Assembly: GCA_036005845.1 (NCBI GenBank) | Contig: DASYQD010000127.1 | Span: 90,973-154,972 of the forward strand | Length of the DNA stretch: 64,000 nucleotides | Reading direction: 5' to 3' | Source of the DNA: DASYQD01 sp036005845 | GTDB taxonomy: Bacteria; Acidobacteriota; Thermoanaerobaculia; Multivoradales; JAIOJS01 | Shown here: one piece after another, positions 8,646 to 15,736 of the stretch | Numbering within the stretch: the first letter of the stretch is position 1 | Layout of the letters: each line of letters starts with the position of its first letter | The notes under the pieces: generated by a model | What the model was told of the DNA's origin: nothing | What the model saw: the letters and a program-made list of their open reading frames with translations, nothing else | Database searches by the model: none | Made by a program: the position numbers and the translations under genes

Positions 8646-9710
8646 ATGAAGAAGATCGTCCACGTCGTCGGCACCGGCACCATCGGCGAGCCGCTGATCG
8701 GCCTCTTCACCGACTTCCACGACAAGCTCGGCATCGACGAGGTCACCTTCCACAAGCGCACGCCGCTGGCCGGCGACCGCGCCAAGATCAACCACCTGAT
8801 GGCGCGCGGCGCCCAGCTCGCCACCGACGACGAGCGCGTCGAAGACTTCGAGAAGCTCGGCCACAAGGTGAGCTTCACCGCCAAGGAGGCGCTCGAGCGC
8901 GCCACCGTGGTGATGGACTGCACGCCGGCCGGCAACCAGAACAAGGACGACTGCTATCTCGGCCTCACCGGCCCCAAGGGATTCATCGCCCAGGGCAGCG
9001 AGTTCGGCTTCGGCAAGCCCTACGCGCGCGGCGTCAACGACGAGGCGCTGGTGCCCGGCGAGGACCGTTTCATCCAAGTGGTGTCGTGCAACACCCACAA
9101 CATGACGACGCTGATACGCACGATCTGCGACGAGGGCAACGGCGAGTTCTGCCTGCAGCGCGCCATCTTCGTCTGCATGCGGCGCGCGAACGACATCACG
9201 CAGAGCGACAGCTACATCCCGGCGCCGCAGGTGGGCAAGCACGACGACGCGCAGTTCGGCACCCACCACGCGCGCGACGCCCACTCGCTGTTCCAGACGC
9301 TGGGCAAGGACCTCGACCTCTTCTCCTCGGCGGTCAAGCTCAACACCCAGTACATGCACTCGCTCTGGTTCCACATGGTGATGAGCCGCGACACCACGAA
9401 GGAGGAGGTGCTCAAGCGCCTCGACGACAACCCGCGCGTGGCGATGACCGACAAGCGGCACGCCAACTTGATCTTCAGCTTCGGCCGCGACCACGGCTAC
9501 TACGGGCGCATCCTGTCGCAGACGGTGCTGGTGCGGCCGACGATCGCGGTGCGCAACGGCCGCGAGGTCTACGGCTTCTGCTTCACGCCGCAGGACGGCA
9601 ACTCGCTGCTGTCGTCGATCGCCGCCACGCTGTGGCACATCGATCCGGACCCCGAGAGCGTCAGCAAGCGGCTGCAGCCGATCCGGCGTTGGGTGTACGA
9701 AGAGATCTAG
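8646..9710 (+). CDS. Type II glyceraldehyde-3-phosphate dehydrogenase-like protein
   Basis: A 354-residue protein with an N-terminal Rossmann motif (V-G-T-G-T-I-G-E-P), a M-D-C-T-P-A-G-N segment near 90-97 and S-C-N-T with Cys148 at the position of the catalytic cysteine of archaeal-type (type II) GAPDH. Histidines follow in the second domain (H-D-A-Q-F-G-T-H-H). Overall order and length fit the type II family, which is common in archaea and sporadic in bacteria. The N-terminal nucleotide-binding pattern is intact. A related NAD(P)-dependent aldehyde dehydrogenase with another substrate is possible. A TAGGCT hexamer about 80 bases upstream may be its promoter. Confidence 0.68.
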   Translation: MKKIVHVVGTGTIGEPLIGLFTDFHDKLGIDEVTFHKRTPLAGDRAKINHLMARGAQLATDDERVEDFEKLGHKVSFTAKEALERATVVMDCTPAGNQNKDDCYLGLTGPKGFIAQGSEFGFGKPYARGVNDEALVPGEDRFIQVVSCNTHNMTTLIRTICDEGNGEFCLQRAIFVCMRRANDITQSDSYIPAPQVGKHDDAQFGTHHARDAHSLFQTLGKDLDLFSSAVKLNTQYMHSLWFHMVMSRDTTKEEVLKRLDDNPRVAMTDKRHANLIFSFGRDHGYYGRILSQTVLVRPTIAVRNGREVYGFCFTPQDGNSLLSSIAATLWHIDPDPESVSKRLQPIRRWVYEEI

Positions 9711-9761
9711 CCCGGTCTCGAGCGCTGCGCGCGGCGGGGCGTGGGGTACGCTGCGCCCGCG

Positions 9762-10652
9762 ATGCGGCGAGCCGGGCTCTTCGTCGTCCTCCTCGCCGCG
9801 GCCGCGGCGCTGCCGCTGCTTGCGTGCGCCAGCGCGGCGCCGGCGGAGATCCGGGTCCCTGCGCCGCTCGGTCCCGCCGGCGGCGAGCTCCGCGTCCTGC
9901 TGCCGCCGAGCAACGCCGGCGCCGGGCCGTTTCCGGTCGTCTACTTCCTTCACGACCTGTGGGGCAGCGATTCGGGACTCTGGAAACATGGCGTGGCACA
10001 GCGTCTCGCGGCCCGCATGGCGAGCGGCGACATGCCGCCGTTCCTGCTCGTGGCGCCCGAGGGCCACCGTGGCTTCTGGGCCGACTCGTCGGACGGCCGC
10101 CACCTCTACGAGCGGTGGGTGATGACCGAGCTGCCGGCGCAGGTCGCCGCGCGCTGGCCGGTGCGCAGCGGGCCGCGCAGCCGCGCCTACGTCGGCATCT
10201 CGATGGGCGGCGCCGGCGCCGTGCGCATGGGCCTGCGCAGCCCACGCGAGACCGCCGCGATCGTCTCCATCTCGGGACTGCTGGTGCCGCTCGACGCCGC
10301 CTTCGTGCGCGACGCCAGGCTCCTCGTACGGCCGGCGCTGGAGCGGGTCTTCGGTCGGCACGATCATCCGGACGACGACGCCTTGCGGCACGCCGATCCC
10401 TATCGACTGCTCGGCGCCATGAGCGCAGCCGATCTCGCCGCGGCGCCGCCGCTGCTGCTGCTCGCCGGCAACGACGACAAGTACCGTCTCGACGAGGCGA
10501 GCGATCTGTTCACCAGGCACGCGCGCGAGAAGGGGCTCATGGTCGAGCTGCGTCTCGCCGCCGGCGGCCACGACTGGCGCTACTGGCGGACGGTGACCGA
10601 GGACGCCATCGTCTGGGCCGCGCGCCGGCTGGCCGAGGCGGCGCGCTCGTGA
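9762..10652 (+). CDS. Alpha/beta hydrolase, esterase D/antigen 85-like lipoprotein
   Basis: A 296-residue hydrolase with a lipoprotein-type signal (L-L-A-C), the nucleophile elbow G-I-S-M-G-G and a late G-G-H-D-W-R-Y-W giving the catalytic histidine. An acidic residue in the L-A-G-N-D-D region completes the triad. It fits the putative esterase (PF00756) family acting on acyl esters in the periplasm. The ATG at 9762 is chosen over 9741 because it starts directly at the positively charged signal; TACGCT lies 9 bases upstream. The downstream rRNA methyltransferase starts by a GTGA overlap. Confidence 0.82.
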   Translation: MRRAGLFVVLLAAAAALPLLACASAAPAEIRVPAPLGPAGGELRVLLPPSNAGAGPFPVVYFLHDLWGSDSGLWKHGVAQRLAARMASGDMPPFLLVAPEGHRGFWADSSDGRHLYERWVMTELPAQVAARWPVRSGPRSRAYVGISMGGAGAVRMGLRSPRETAAIVSISGLLVPLDAAFVRDARLLVRPALERVFGRHDHPDDDALRHADPYRLLGAMSAADLAAAPPLLLLAGNDDKYRLDEASDLFTRHAREKGLMVELRLAAGGHDWRYWRTVTEDAIVWAARRLAEAARS

Positions 10653-11860
10653 GGGACCGCCGCGACGTCGCGCTGCGCCTCGCCGCCCTCGACGAGGTCG
10701 AGTTGACGGTGGAGAAGCTGGTCGCCGGCGGCGACGGCCTGGCCCGCGTCGACGGCATCCCCATCTTCGTCCCGCGCTCGGCGCCCGGCGACCGCGCGCG
10801 CGTGCGCGTCGTCGAGCGGCGCCCCGACTACGGCCGCGCCGAGATCGTCGAGCTGCTGGAGGCCGGTCCGGGGCGACGCGAGCCGCCGTGCCCGTATTAC
10901 GTCGACTGCGGCGGCTGCCAGCTCCAGCACCTCGAGGACTCTCTGCAGGTGCGCTACAAGGCGGAGGCGGTGGTGGAGACGCTGTCGCGCGTCGGCGGCG
11001 TGGCGGCGCCGCCGTCGCTCGAGGTCGTCGCGGCGGAGGCGTGGAGCTACCGCCTGCGCACGCAGCTCCACACCGGCCGCGACGCGCAAGGGCAGCTGCA
11101 GGTGGGCTACTTCGCGCGCGGCAGCAACACCCTGGTGCCGGTGCGCGCCTGCCCGATCCTCGACCCGGCGCTCGAGGCGCAGATCCCGGCGCTGCCGGAG
11201 CGGCTGGGCGGTGACGCGCAGGTTCCCTCGCGTCTCGATCTGCTGGTGGGCGACGGTGGCGCCTTGTCCGCGGCGCCGCTCGCCGGCGACCTGCCGCACG
11301 GCGAGATCCCGCTCACCGTCGGCGACTTCACCTACCAGCTCGACGCACGCTGCTTCTTCCAGGCACACCGCACGCTGGTGGGCCGGTTGGTGGCCGCGGC
11401 CGTGGGCGCGTGGGAGGGCAAGACCGCCGTCGACCTCTACGCCGGCGTCGGCCTCTTCAGCCTGCCGCTCGGCCGCCGCTACGCTGCGGTGACCGCCGTC
11501 GAAGCCGACCGCGTTGCCGCCCGCTACGCGCGCGGCAACGCCAAGCGCCACAAGCTGCCGCAGGTGGTCGTCGTGCCGCAGGCGGTGGAGAGCTGGGTCG
11601 GGCAGCTCCCCTCGGACCTCGATCGCGTCGTCGTCGATCCGCCGCGCGGCGGTCTGCTGCCGCCGGTGCGCAAGGCGCTCTTGCTGCGCCTGCCCGAGCG
11701 CATCACCTACGTCTCCTGCCACGCGGCGACGCTGGCGCGCGACCTGCGCGAGCTGCTCACCCGCTATCGCCTCGAGAGCCTGGCGCTCTTCGACCTCTTC
11801 CCGCAGAGCGGCCACATGGAGAGCGTCGTCCAGCTCGTCCGCGACTCGCCGCTCGCCTGA
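10649..11860 (+). CDS. rlmD: 23S rRNA (uracil-C5)-methyltransferase, RlmD/RumA type
   Basis: A 403-residue class I methyltransferase of the TrmA/RlmD family that makes m5U in 23S rRNA with SAM. An N-terminal TRAM domain (residues 12-70) is followed by an iron-sulfur motif with C81, C87, C90 and C168. The SAM-binding motif D-L-Y-A-G-V-G-L-F and the D-P-P-R-G-G motif come next, with the catalytic cysteine in Y-V-S-C-H. Start GTG 10649 overlaps the upstream stop (GTGA). The choice between RlmD and RlmC-like specificity cannot be made from sequence alone. It converges on the selenoprotein gene with a 3-base gap. Confidence 0.88.
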   Translation: MRDRRDVALRLAALDEVELTVEKLVAGGDGLARVDGIPIFVPRSAPGDRARVRVVERRPDYGRAEIVELLEAGPGRREPPCPYYVDCGGCQLQHLEDSLQVRYKAEAVVETLSRVGGVAAPPSLEVVAAEAWSYRLRTQLHTGRDAQGQLQVGYFARGSNTLVPVRACPILDPALEAQIPALPERLGGDAQVPSRLDLLVGDGGALSAAPLAGDLPHGEIPLTVGDFTYQLDARCFFQAHRTLVGRLVAAAVGAWEGKTAVDLYAGVGLFSLPLGRRYAAVTAVEADRVAARYARGNAKRHKLPQVVVVPQAVESWVGQLPSDLDRVVVDPPRGGLLPPVRKALLLRLPERITYVSCHAATLARDLRELLTRYRLESLALFDLFPQSGHMESVVQLVRDSPLA

Positions 11861-11863
11861 CCG

Positions 11864-12112
11864 TCAGCCCGCCGGCGCCGCCGCGCCGAGCTTGGCCTGC
11901 AGTGCCCGCTCCACTTCGCCCGGGTTGGGGAAGCGGCCGAGCACCCGCTTCGAGAAGAGCAGCTCACCGCCCCACGCCACTTCGAAAATGCCGCCGGACT
12001 TCTTGACCAGCCTCGCGTCGACGCCGAACTTCTGTTTCAGCGTGGCCGCCAGACCGGCGGCGCGCGATTGGTAGCCTCACATCCCGCAGTATTCGATGAC
12101 CAGCTCGCTCAT
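11864..12112 (-). CDS. Selenoprotein W-type (Rdx family) thioredoxin-fold protein with in-frame UGA (Sec)
   Basis: Reading through one TGA at 12077-12079 as selenocysteine gives 82 residues: M-S-E-L-V-I-E-Y-C-G-M-U-G-Y-Q-S, then a helical/beta segment containing G-G-I-F-E-V-A-W-G-G-E-L-L-F-S-K. This reproduces the C-x-x-U site of the SelT/SelW/SelH Rdx fold at residues 9-12, followed by the conserved G-Y-x-S and the G-x-F-E-V strand. A hairpin with a G-starting apical loop lies 16-32 bases after the UGA, as for bacterial SECIS elements. Treated as a stop, the UGA would leave an 11-residue peptide, and the conserved domain would be unexplained. A TAGAAT hexamer lies 7 bases before the ATG. A redox role is inferred from the family. 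Confidence 0.88.
12040..12065 (-). promoter_or_regulatory. Bacterial SECIS-like hairpin downstream of the selW UGA
   Basis: On the minus strand GCCGCC pairs with GGCGGC around a 5-base loop GGTCT. The stem extends by GCG/CGC across a small internal loop. The apical loop begins 22 bases after the UGA and its first two bases are G, matching the usual bacterial SECIS rules for SelB binding. Confidence 0.7.
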
Positions 12113-12119
12113 GCACGCG

Positions 12120-12125
12120 ATTCTA
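12120..12125 (-). promoter_or_regulatory. Putative -10 hexamer (TAGAAT) for leaderless selW transcript
   Basis: On the minus strand TAGAAT ends 7 bases before the ATG at 12112. No Shine-Dalgarno sequence is present, consistent with leaderless initiation. Confidence 0.4.
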
Positions 12126-12214
12126 GCCAGAAGCGTGCCGGCCGCCGTCGCATTGTAGGATTTCGGTTGGCAGCGCGTTCGCACGAGTCCCGCGAACGCC
12201 TTGAGGGAACCACG

Positions 12215-12841
12215 TTGACCGATGTCCTCGACCACACCGCCGCCGATTCCGACGCCAAGGAGGACGCGCCCCTCCACGACTCGTCGCTCGAGCGCATCGC
12301 CGGCCACGTGCGCGCCATGCTCGGCGAGCTCGGCCTCGACCTCGCCGATCCCAACCTGCGCGACACCGACCGCCGCGTCGCGCGCATGTACGCCGAGATG
12401 TTCTCCGGCCTGCGCGAGGGCTCGCGGCCGCAGGTGACCTGCTTCCCCAACGACGAGGGCTACCGGGCGATGGTGATGGAGAAGGAGATCCCCTTCTACT
12501 CCATGTGCGCCCACCACCTGGTGCCGTTCTACGGCCACGCCCACATGGCCTACATCCCCAACGACCGCATCCTCGGGCTGTCGAAGTTCGCCCGCATCCT
12601 CGAGTTCTACGCCAAGCGGCCGCAGCTGCAGGAGCGGCTCACCGAGCAGGTCGTCCGCTTCCTCGAGGAGGAGCTGCGGCCGCAGGGCGCGATGGTGGTG
12701 ATCGAGGCGCGGCACCTGTGCGTGGAGATGCGCGGGGTCAAGAAGCCCGGCGCCGTCACCGTCACCTCCGCCATCCGCGGCACCTTCTACAAGAAGGAAG
12801 TGCGCGAGGAGTTCCTCGACCTGCTGGGGCGCAGCGCTTGA
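12215..12841 (+). CDS. folE: GTP cyclohydrolase I (FolE)
   Basis: A 208-residue enzyme converting GTP to 7,8-dihydroneopterin triphosphate for folate or pterin synthesis. It shows the FolE signatures M-C-A-H-H-L-V-P-F (zinc Cys and catalytic His), G-L-S-K-F-A-R and the later R-H-L-C-V-E-M-R-G-V-K. The TTG at 12215 is chosen because GAGGGA lies 7 bases upstream; the earlier in-frame ATG at 12068 would place about 49 unrelated residues opposite the selenoprotein gene. Its stop overlaps the TTG start of the GWxTD gene. Confidence 0.93.
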   Translation: MTDVLDHTAADSDAKEDAPLHDSSLERIAGHVRAMLGELGLDLADPNLRDTDRRVARMYAEMFSGLREGSRPQVTCFPNDEGYRAMVMEKEIPFYSMCAHHLVPFYGHAHMAYIPNDRILGLSKFARILEFYAKRPQLQERLTEQVVRFLEEELRPQGAMVVIEARHLCVEMRGVKKPGAVTVTSAIRGTFYKKEVREEFLDLLGRSA

Positions 12842-13437
12842 GGCGGCGGGTGCTTCGCGGCTGGGTTCCCGCCGTCGTCGCCGGTGCGCTGCTGATCGCC
12901 GGCTGTGCCAGCAGCGGTAGCACGACGCCGCGGCGCCCGGCCGACCTCAACAACACCTATCTCTCGCCGGCGCTGTCGCAGTGGCTGATCGGCGCCATCT
13001 CGCGCCTCGCCACGCCGGAGGAGGTCCGGGCCTACCTGGCGCTGCGCGACGACGCCGCGGCGACGACGTTCATCGAGCAGTTCTGGGCCCGGCGCGACCC
13101 CGACCCCTCGCGCGCCGGCAACCCGCTGCGCGACCTCTTCGAGCAGCGCGAGAAGGACGCCGACCGCCGCTTCTCCGAGGCCGGCTACCTCGGCCGCCGT
13201 ACCGACCGCGGCCGCACCTACGTGCTCTACGGCGAGCCGAAGAAGATCGACTTCGAGATCAACCCGCGAGAGGGCAACCCGCCGGTCGAGAGCTGGAGCT
13301 ACGCGGCCGACGCGCCGCCGGGCCTCGACCGCCGCCACCCGGCGCCGGTCTACCGCTTCGTCAAGAGCGGCGACCTCACGGTCTTCTACACGCTGCCGAT
13401 CTCGCAGCGCGGCACGCTGGTCGAGCCGCCCGGCTGA
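12838..13437 (+). CDS. GWxTD domain-containing lipoprotein
   Basis: A protein of about 199 residues with a short positively charged start, a hydrophobic helix and lipobox L-I-A-G-C. The GWxTD-type domain follows: W-A-R-R-D-P-D-P near residue 80 and R-R-T-D-R-G-R-T-Y-V-L-Y-G-E-P, the conserved segment that names the family. TTG 12838 overlaps the folE stop (TTGA); GTG 12850 is an alternative. GWxTD proteins are typical of Acidobacteriota and Bacteroidota-type lineages and have no assigned biochemistry. It is placed between folE and a ketoacyl synthase. Confidence 0.82.
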   Translation: MRRRVLRGWVPAVVAGALLIAGCASSGSTTPRRPADLNNTYLSPALSQWLIGAISRLATPEEVRAYLALRDDAAATTFIEQFWARRDPDPSRAGNPLRDLFEQREKDADRRFSEAGYLGRRTDRGRTYVLYGEPKKIDFEINPREGNPPVESWSYAADAPPGLDRRHPAPVYRFVKSGDLTVFYTLPISQRGTLVEPPG

Positions 13438-13466
13438 CATCGCATCTCGTTCGAGGGAGCCTTCCT

Positions 13467-14537
13467 ATGCCGCAGCCTCGCTCTCTGCTCCTCGGCACCG
13501 GTGTGGCCGTGCCGCCTATCCGGATCGACAACCACATGTTGTCGCGCATCGTCGACACCACCGACGAGTGGATCCAGGAGCGCAGCGGCATCGTCACCCG
13601 CTACTACGTCGAGCCGGGCGTGGGCTCGGCGGAGCTCGGCGCGCAGGCGGCGCGCGGGGCGCTGGCCGCGGCGGGCGTCGAGGCGAGCGAGGTCGACTAC
13701 ATCGTCTGCGCGACGATGACTCCGGACCACTACTTCCCCGGCTCGGGCACTCTCGTCCAGCAGCAGCTTGGCATCAAGCCCATCCCGGCGCTCGACATCC
13801 GCCAGCAGTGCGCCGGCTTCGCCTACGGCCTGCAGGTGGTCGACGCGCTGATCCGGAGCGGCATCGCGCGCACGGTGCTCCTCGTCGGCTGCGACGTGCA
13901 CACCTCGCTGATGCCCTTCTCACCGCGCACGTGGCGCGTGCTCTACGGCGAAGAGGACGCGCTGCCGCCGGACGAGTTCGCCTGGAACTCGCAGTTCCGT
14001 CACCTGCTGGTGCTCTTCGGCGACGCCGCCGGCGCCATGGTCTTCCGCGCACATGAGATCGACGACGGGCGCGGCATCCTCGGCGCGCGCCTCTACGGCG
14101 ACGGCAACGAGAAGGACATCCTCCACGTGCCGGCAGTGGGCAGCAGGCGGCGCCCGTACGTCAGCCACGAGATCGTCGACTCCGGCGCGGCGGTGCCGGT
14201 GATGGACGGCCGCGCCGTCTTCAAGTACGCGGTCTCCCGCATGCCCGAGGTGACGCGCGCCGTGCTCGCCGACCACGGCTACACGATCACCGACCTCGAC
14301 CTACTGGTGATGCACCAGGCCAACCTGCGCATCAACGAGGCGGCGCGCAAGGCCCTCGACCTGCCCGAGTCGAAGGTGCACAACAACATCCAGAAGTACG
14401 GCAACACCACCTCGGCGACGCTACCGCTGGCCTTCCACGAGGCGCGGGCGGAGGGCAAGGCGCCGGAGGGTGCGCTGGTGGCGCTGACCGCGCTCGGCGC
14501 GGGCCTCCATTGGGGCTCGGTTCTGATGCGCGTTTGA
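13467..14537 (+). CDS. 3-oxoacyl-[ACP] synthase III family protein
   Basis: A 356-residue thiolase-fold enzyme with the KAS III catalytic triad: Cys115 in Q-Q-C-A-G-F, His in M-H-Q-A-N-L-R-I near residue 278 and Asn in the N-T-T-S-A-T segment near 310. It would condense an acyl-CoA with malonyl-ACP at the start of fatty-acid or lipid chain synthesis. An insertion around residues 155-175 (L-Y-G-E-E-D-A-L-P-P) is longer than in standard FabH, so it may serve a specialised acyl substrate. The start has GAGGGAG upstream. There is no fab cluster beside it, which also argues against housekeeping FabH. Confidence 0.85.
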   Translation: MPQPRSLLLGTGVAVPPIRIDNHMLSRIVDTTDEWIQERSGIVTRYYVEPGVGSAELGAQAARGALAAAGVEASEVDYIVCATMTPDHYFPGSGTLVQQQLGIKPIPALDIRQQCAGFAYGLQVVDALIRSGIARTVLLVGCDVHTSLMPFSPRTWRVLYGEEDALPPDEFAWNSQFRHLLVLFGDAAGAMVFRAHEIDDGRGILGARLYGDGNEKDILHVPAVGSRRRPYVSHEIVDSGAAVPVMDGRAVFKYAVSRMPEVTRAVLADHGYTITDLDLLVMHQANLRINEAARKALDLPESKVHNNIQKYGNTTSATLPLAFHEARAEGKAPEGALVALTALGAGLHWGSVLMRV

Positions 14538-14565
14538 GGCCCACACCACGGTCGCGGAAGCGCCA

Positions 14566-14646
14566 GCATCGAGATCGCTTCGCTTCGCTCGCGATGACAT
14601 TCGAACGTCACCGCGAGGAGCGTAGCGACGAAGCGGTCTCGATGCT
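14566..14646. repeat. Dispersed palindromic repeat, copy 1
   Basis: An imperfect inverted repeat whose left arm contains GAGATCGCTTCGCTTCGCTC and whose right arm contains GAGGAGCGTAGCGACGAAGC, bounded by GCATCGAGA/TCTCGATGC. A second copy with the arms in the reverse order lies at 56749-56824. Both are in intergenic DNA between a gene end and the next gene. It resembles REP/BIME-like elements common in metagenomic high-G+C genomes. Confidence 0.7.
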
Positions 14647-14672
14647 CGCGAGCAACGGCGCCCGCGGCCGCG

Positions 14673-15710
14673 TCAGCGCTGCGAGCCGCTCGGCTTCACC
14701 GGCCCGCCAATCACCCGCCGTTTGCCGAGCTGGATGAGGATCGCATCGAGCAGCCGGGCGCTGTTCTGCTGCCACTCGCCGGCGGACATCGCCGCCGCCG
14801 GCGCGGTGAGCGCCACCTGCCCCTGCCCCTTGGCATCGTCGGAAAGCTTGATCCGCATGCGCCCCCAGAGCAGCGCCCACTCCGGCGTCACCTCGACACG
14901 CGCGTCGAAGCTCTCGCCGAGCGCCTGCAGGGCGTCCATCGTCGCCAGCAGCAGCGGTCCCCTGCCGGCGGCGTAGGAGGCGGGGTAGACGCGCTCGGCG
15001 TGCAGCGCGTCGGCGGGCATGCGGTAGGTGTCGGCACGCAGCAGCTCCTGGAAGCGCGGGTTGCTCGCCAGGTCGGAGAAGTTGTCGTCGCCGCGCGCCG
15101 AGGCGCGCATCCGCTCGTCGAGCGCGACCGCTTGCTGCAGGTTCTGCACCGCCAGCCCGGCGTAGCCGGTGAGCGCGTAGTTCTTCGCCACCAGATAGTA
15201 GGCAGCGGCGTCCCCGGCGCGCTGGCCGAGGTAGTCCTGGAAGCTCTTGGTGGCGTCGTCGAGCCGGCCGAGCAGGAGCTGCACGGCGCCGATGTTGAGC
15301 AGGCCGTCGGCGTCGGCGGGGTCGAGGGCGCGCGCCTTTTCGAAGTCGGCGAGCGCCGCGTCGTAGCGCTTCTCGGAGACGGCGACAGCGGCGCGGTCGA
15401 GCCACGCCTGGCGCAGCGTCGGGTCGAGCGCGATCGCCTTGTCGAGATCGTCCTTGCCGCCCGCCTCGCCGAGCATCAGCCGCGCCGTGGCGCGCAGCAG
15501 CAGAGCCTGCGCGAGCTTGGGCTCCCGCTTGACGAGCGGATCGAGCAGCTTCAACGCGCCCTCGGCATCGCCGGCGTCGAGCTTGGCCTGCGCGGCGGCG
15601 AGGATGGGTGCGGGATCCTGTCTAGCGGCGAGTAGAGGCGGGGCGGTGATCAGCGCTGCGGTGGCCAGCGTCAGGAGCAGGAGAGCGTGGCGGCTGATGT
15701 GTCGGAGCAC
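14673..15710 (-). CDS. Exported tetratricopeptide repeat protein
   Basis: A 345-residue protein with a signal peptide (L-L-L-L-T-L-A-T-A-A-L) followed by about four TPR units between residues 35 and 175. These have A-x-A-x-L-D-A-G-D-x-E-G-A-L and D-x-x-x-A-L-x-L-D-P patterns. A C-terminal region of about 150 residues has no recognised domain. The GTG at 15710 is preferred because TACAAT ends 6 bases upstream. It is divergent from the MFS transporter gene with only 26 bases between the starts, so the two promoters overlap. A protein-interaction role in the periplasm is inferred. Confidence 0.78.
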   Translation of the reverse strand: MLRHISRHALLLLTLATAALITAPPLLAARQDPAPILAAAQAKLDAGDAEGALKLLDPLVKREPKLAQALLLRATARLMLGEAGGKDDLDKAIALDPTLRQAWLDRAAVAVSEKRYDAALADFEKARALDPADADGLLNIGAVQLLLGRLDDATKSFQDYLGQRAGDAAAYYLVAKNYALTGYAGLAVQNLQQAVALDERMRASARGDDNFSDLASNPRFQELLRADTYRMPADALHAERVYPASYAAGRGPLLLATMDALQALGESFDARVEVTPEWALLWGRMRIKLSDDAKGQGQVALTAPAAAMSAGEWQQNSARLLDAILIQLGKRRVIGGPVKPSGSQR

Positions 15711-15716
15711 GGCGAA

Positions 15717-15722
15717 ATTGTA
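15717..15722 (-). promoter_or_regulatory. Putative -10 hexamer (TACAAT) for leaderless TPR gene
   Basis: On the minus strand TACAAT ends 6 bases before the GTG at 15710. It overlaps TAGCCT (15721-15726) on the plus strand, a possible -10 for the MFS gene 10 bases before its ATG. Confidence 0.4.
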
Positions 15723-15736
15723 GCCTTCGCGTCCTC

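Noticed and set aside
11864..12112. Reading selW as a pseudogene with a nonsense mutation
   Set aside because: The UGA is at the exact Sec position of the family, the sequence after it stays conserved, and a SECIS-like hairpin follows.
12077..12715. Minus-strand frame of 212 codons opposite folE ending at the selW UGA
   Set aside because: Only its last 12 codons (from the ATG at 12112) are real, and they are the start of the selenoprotein; the rest is a shadow of folE.
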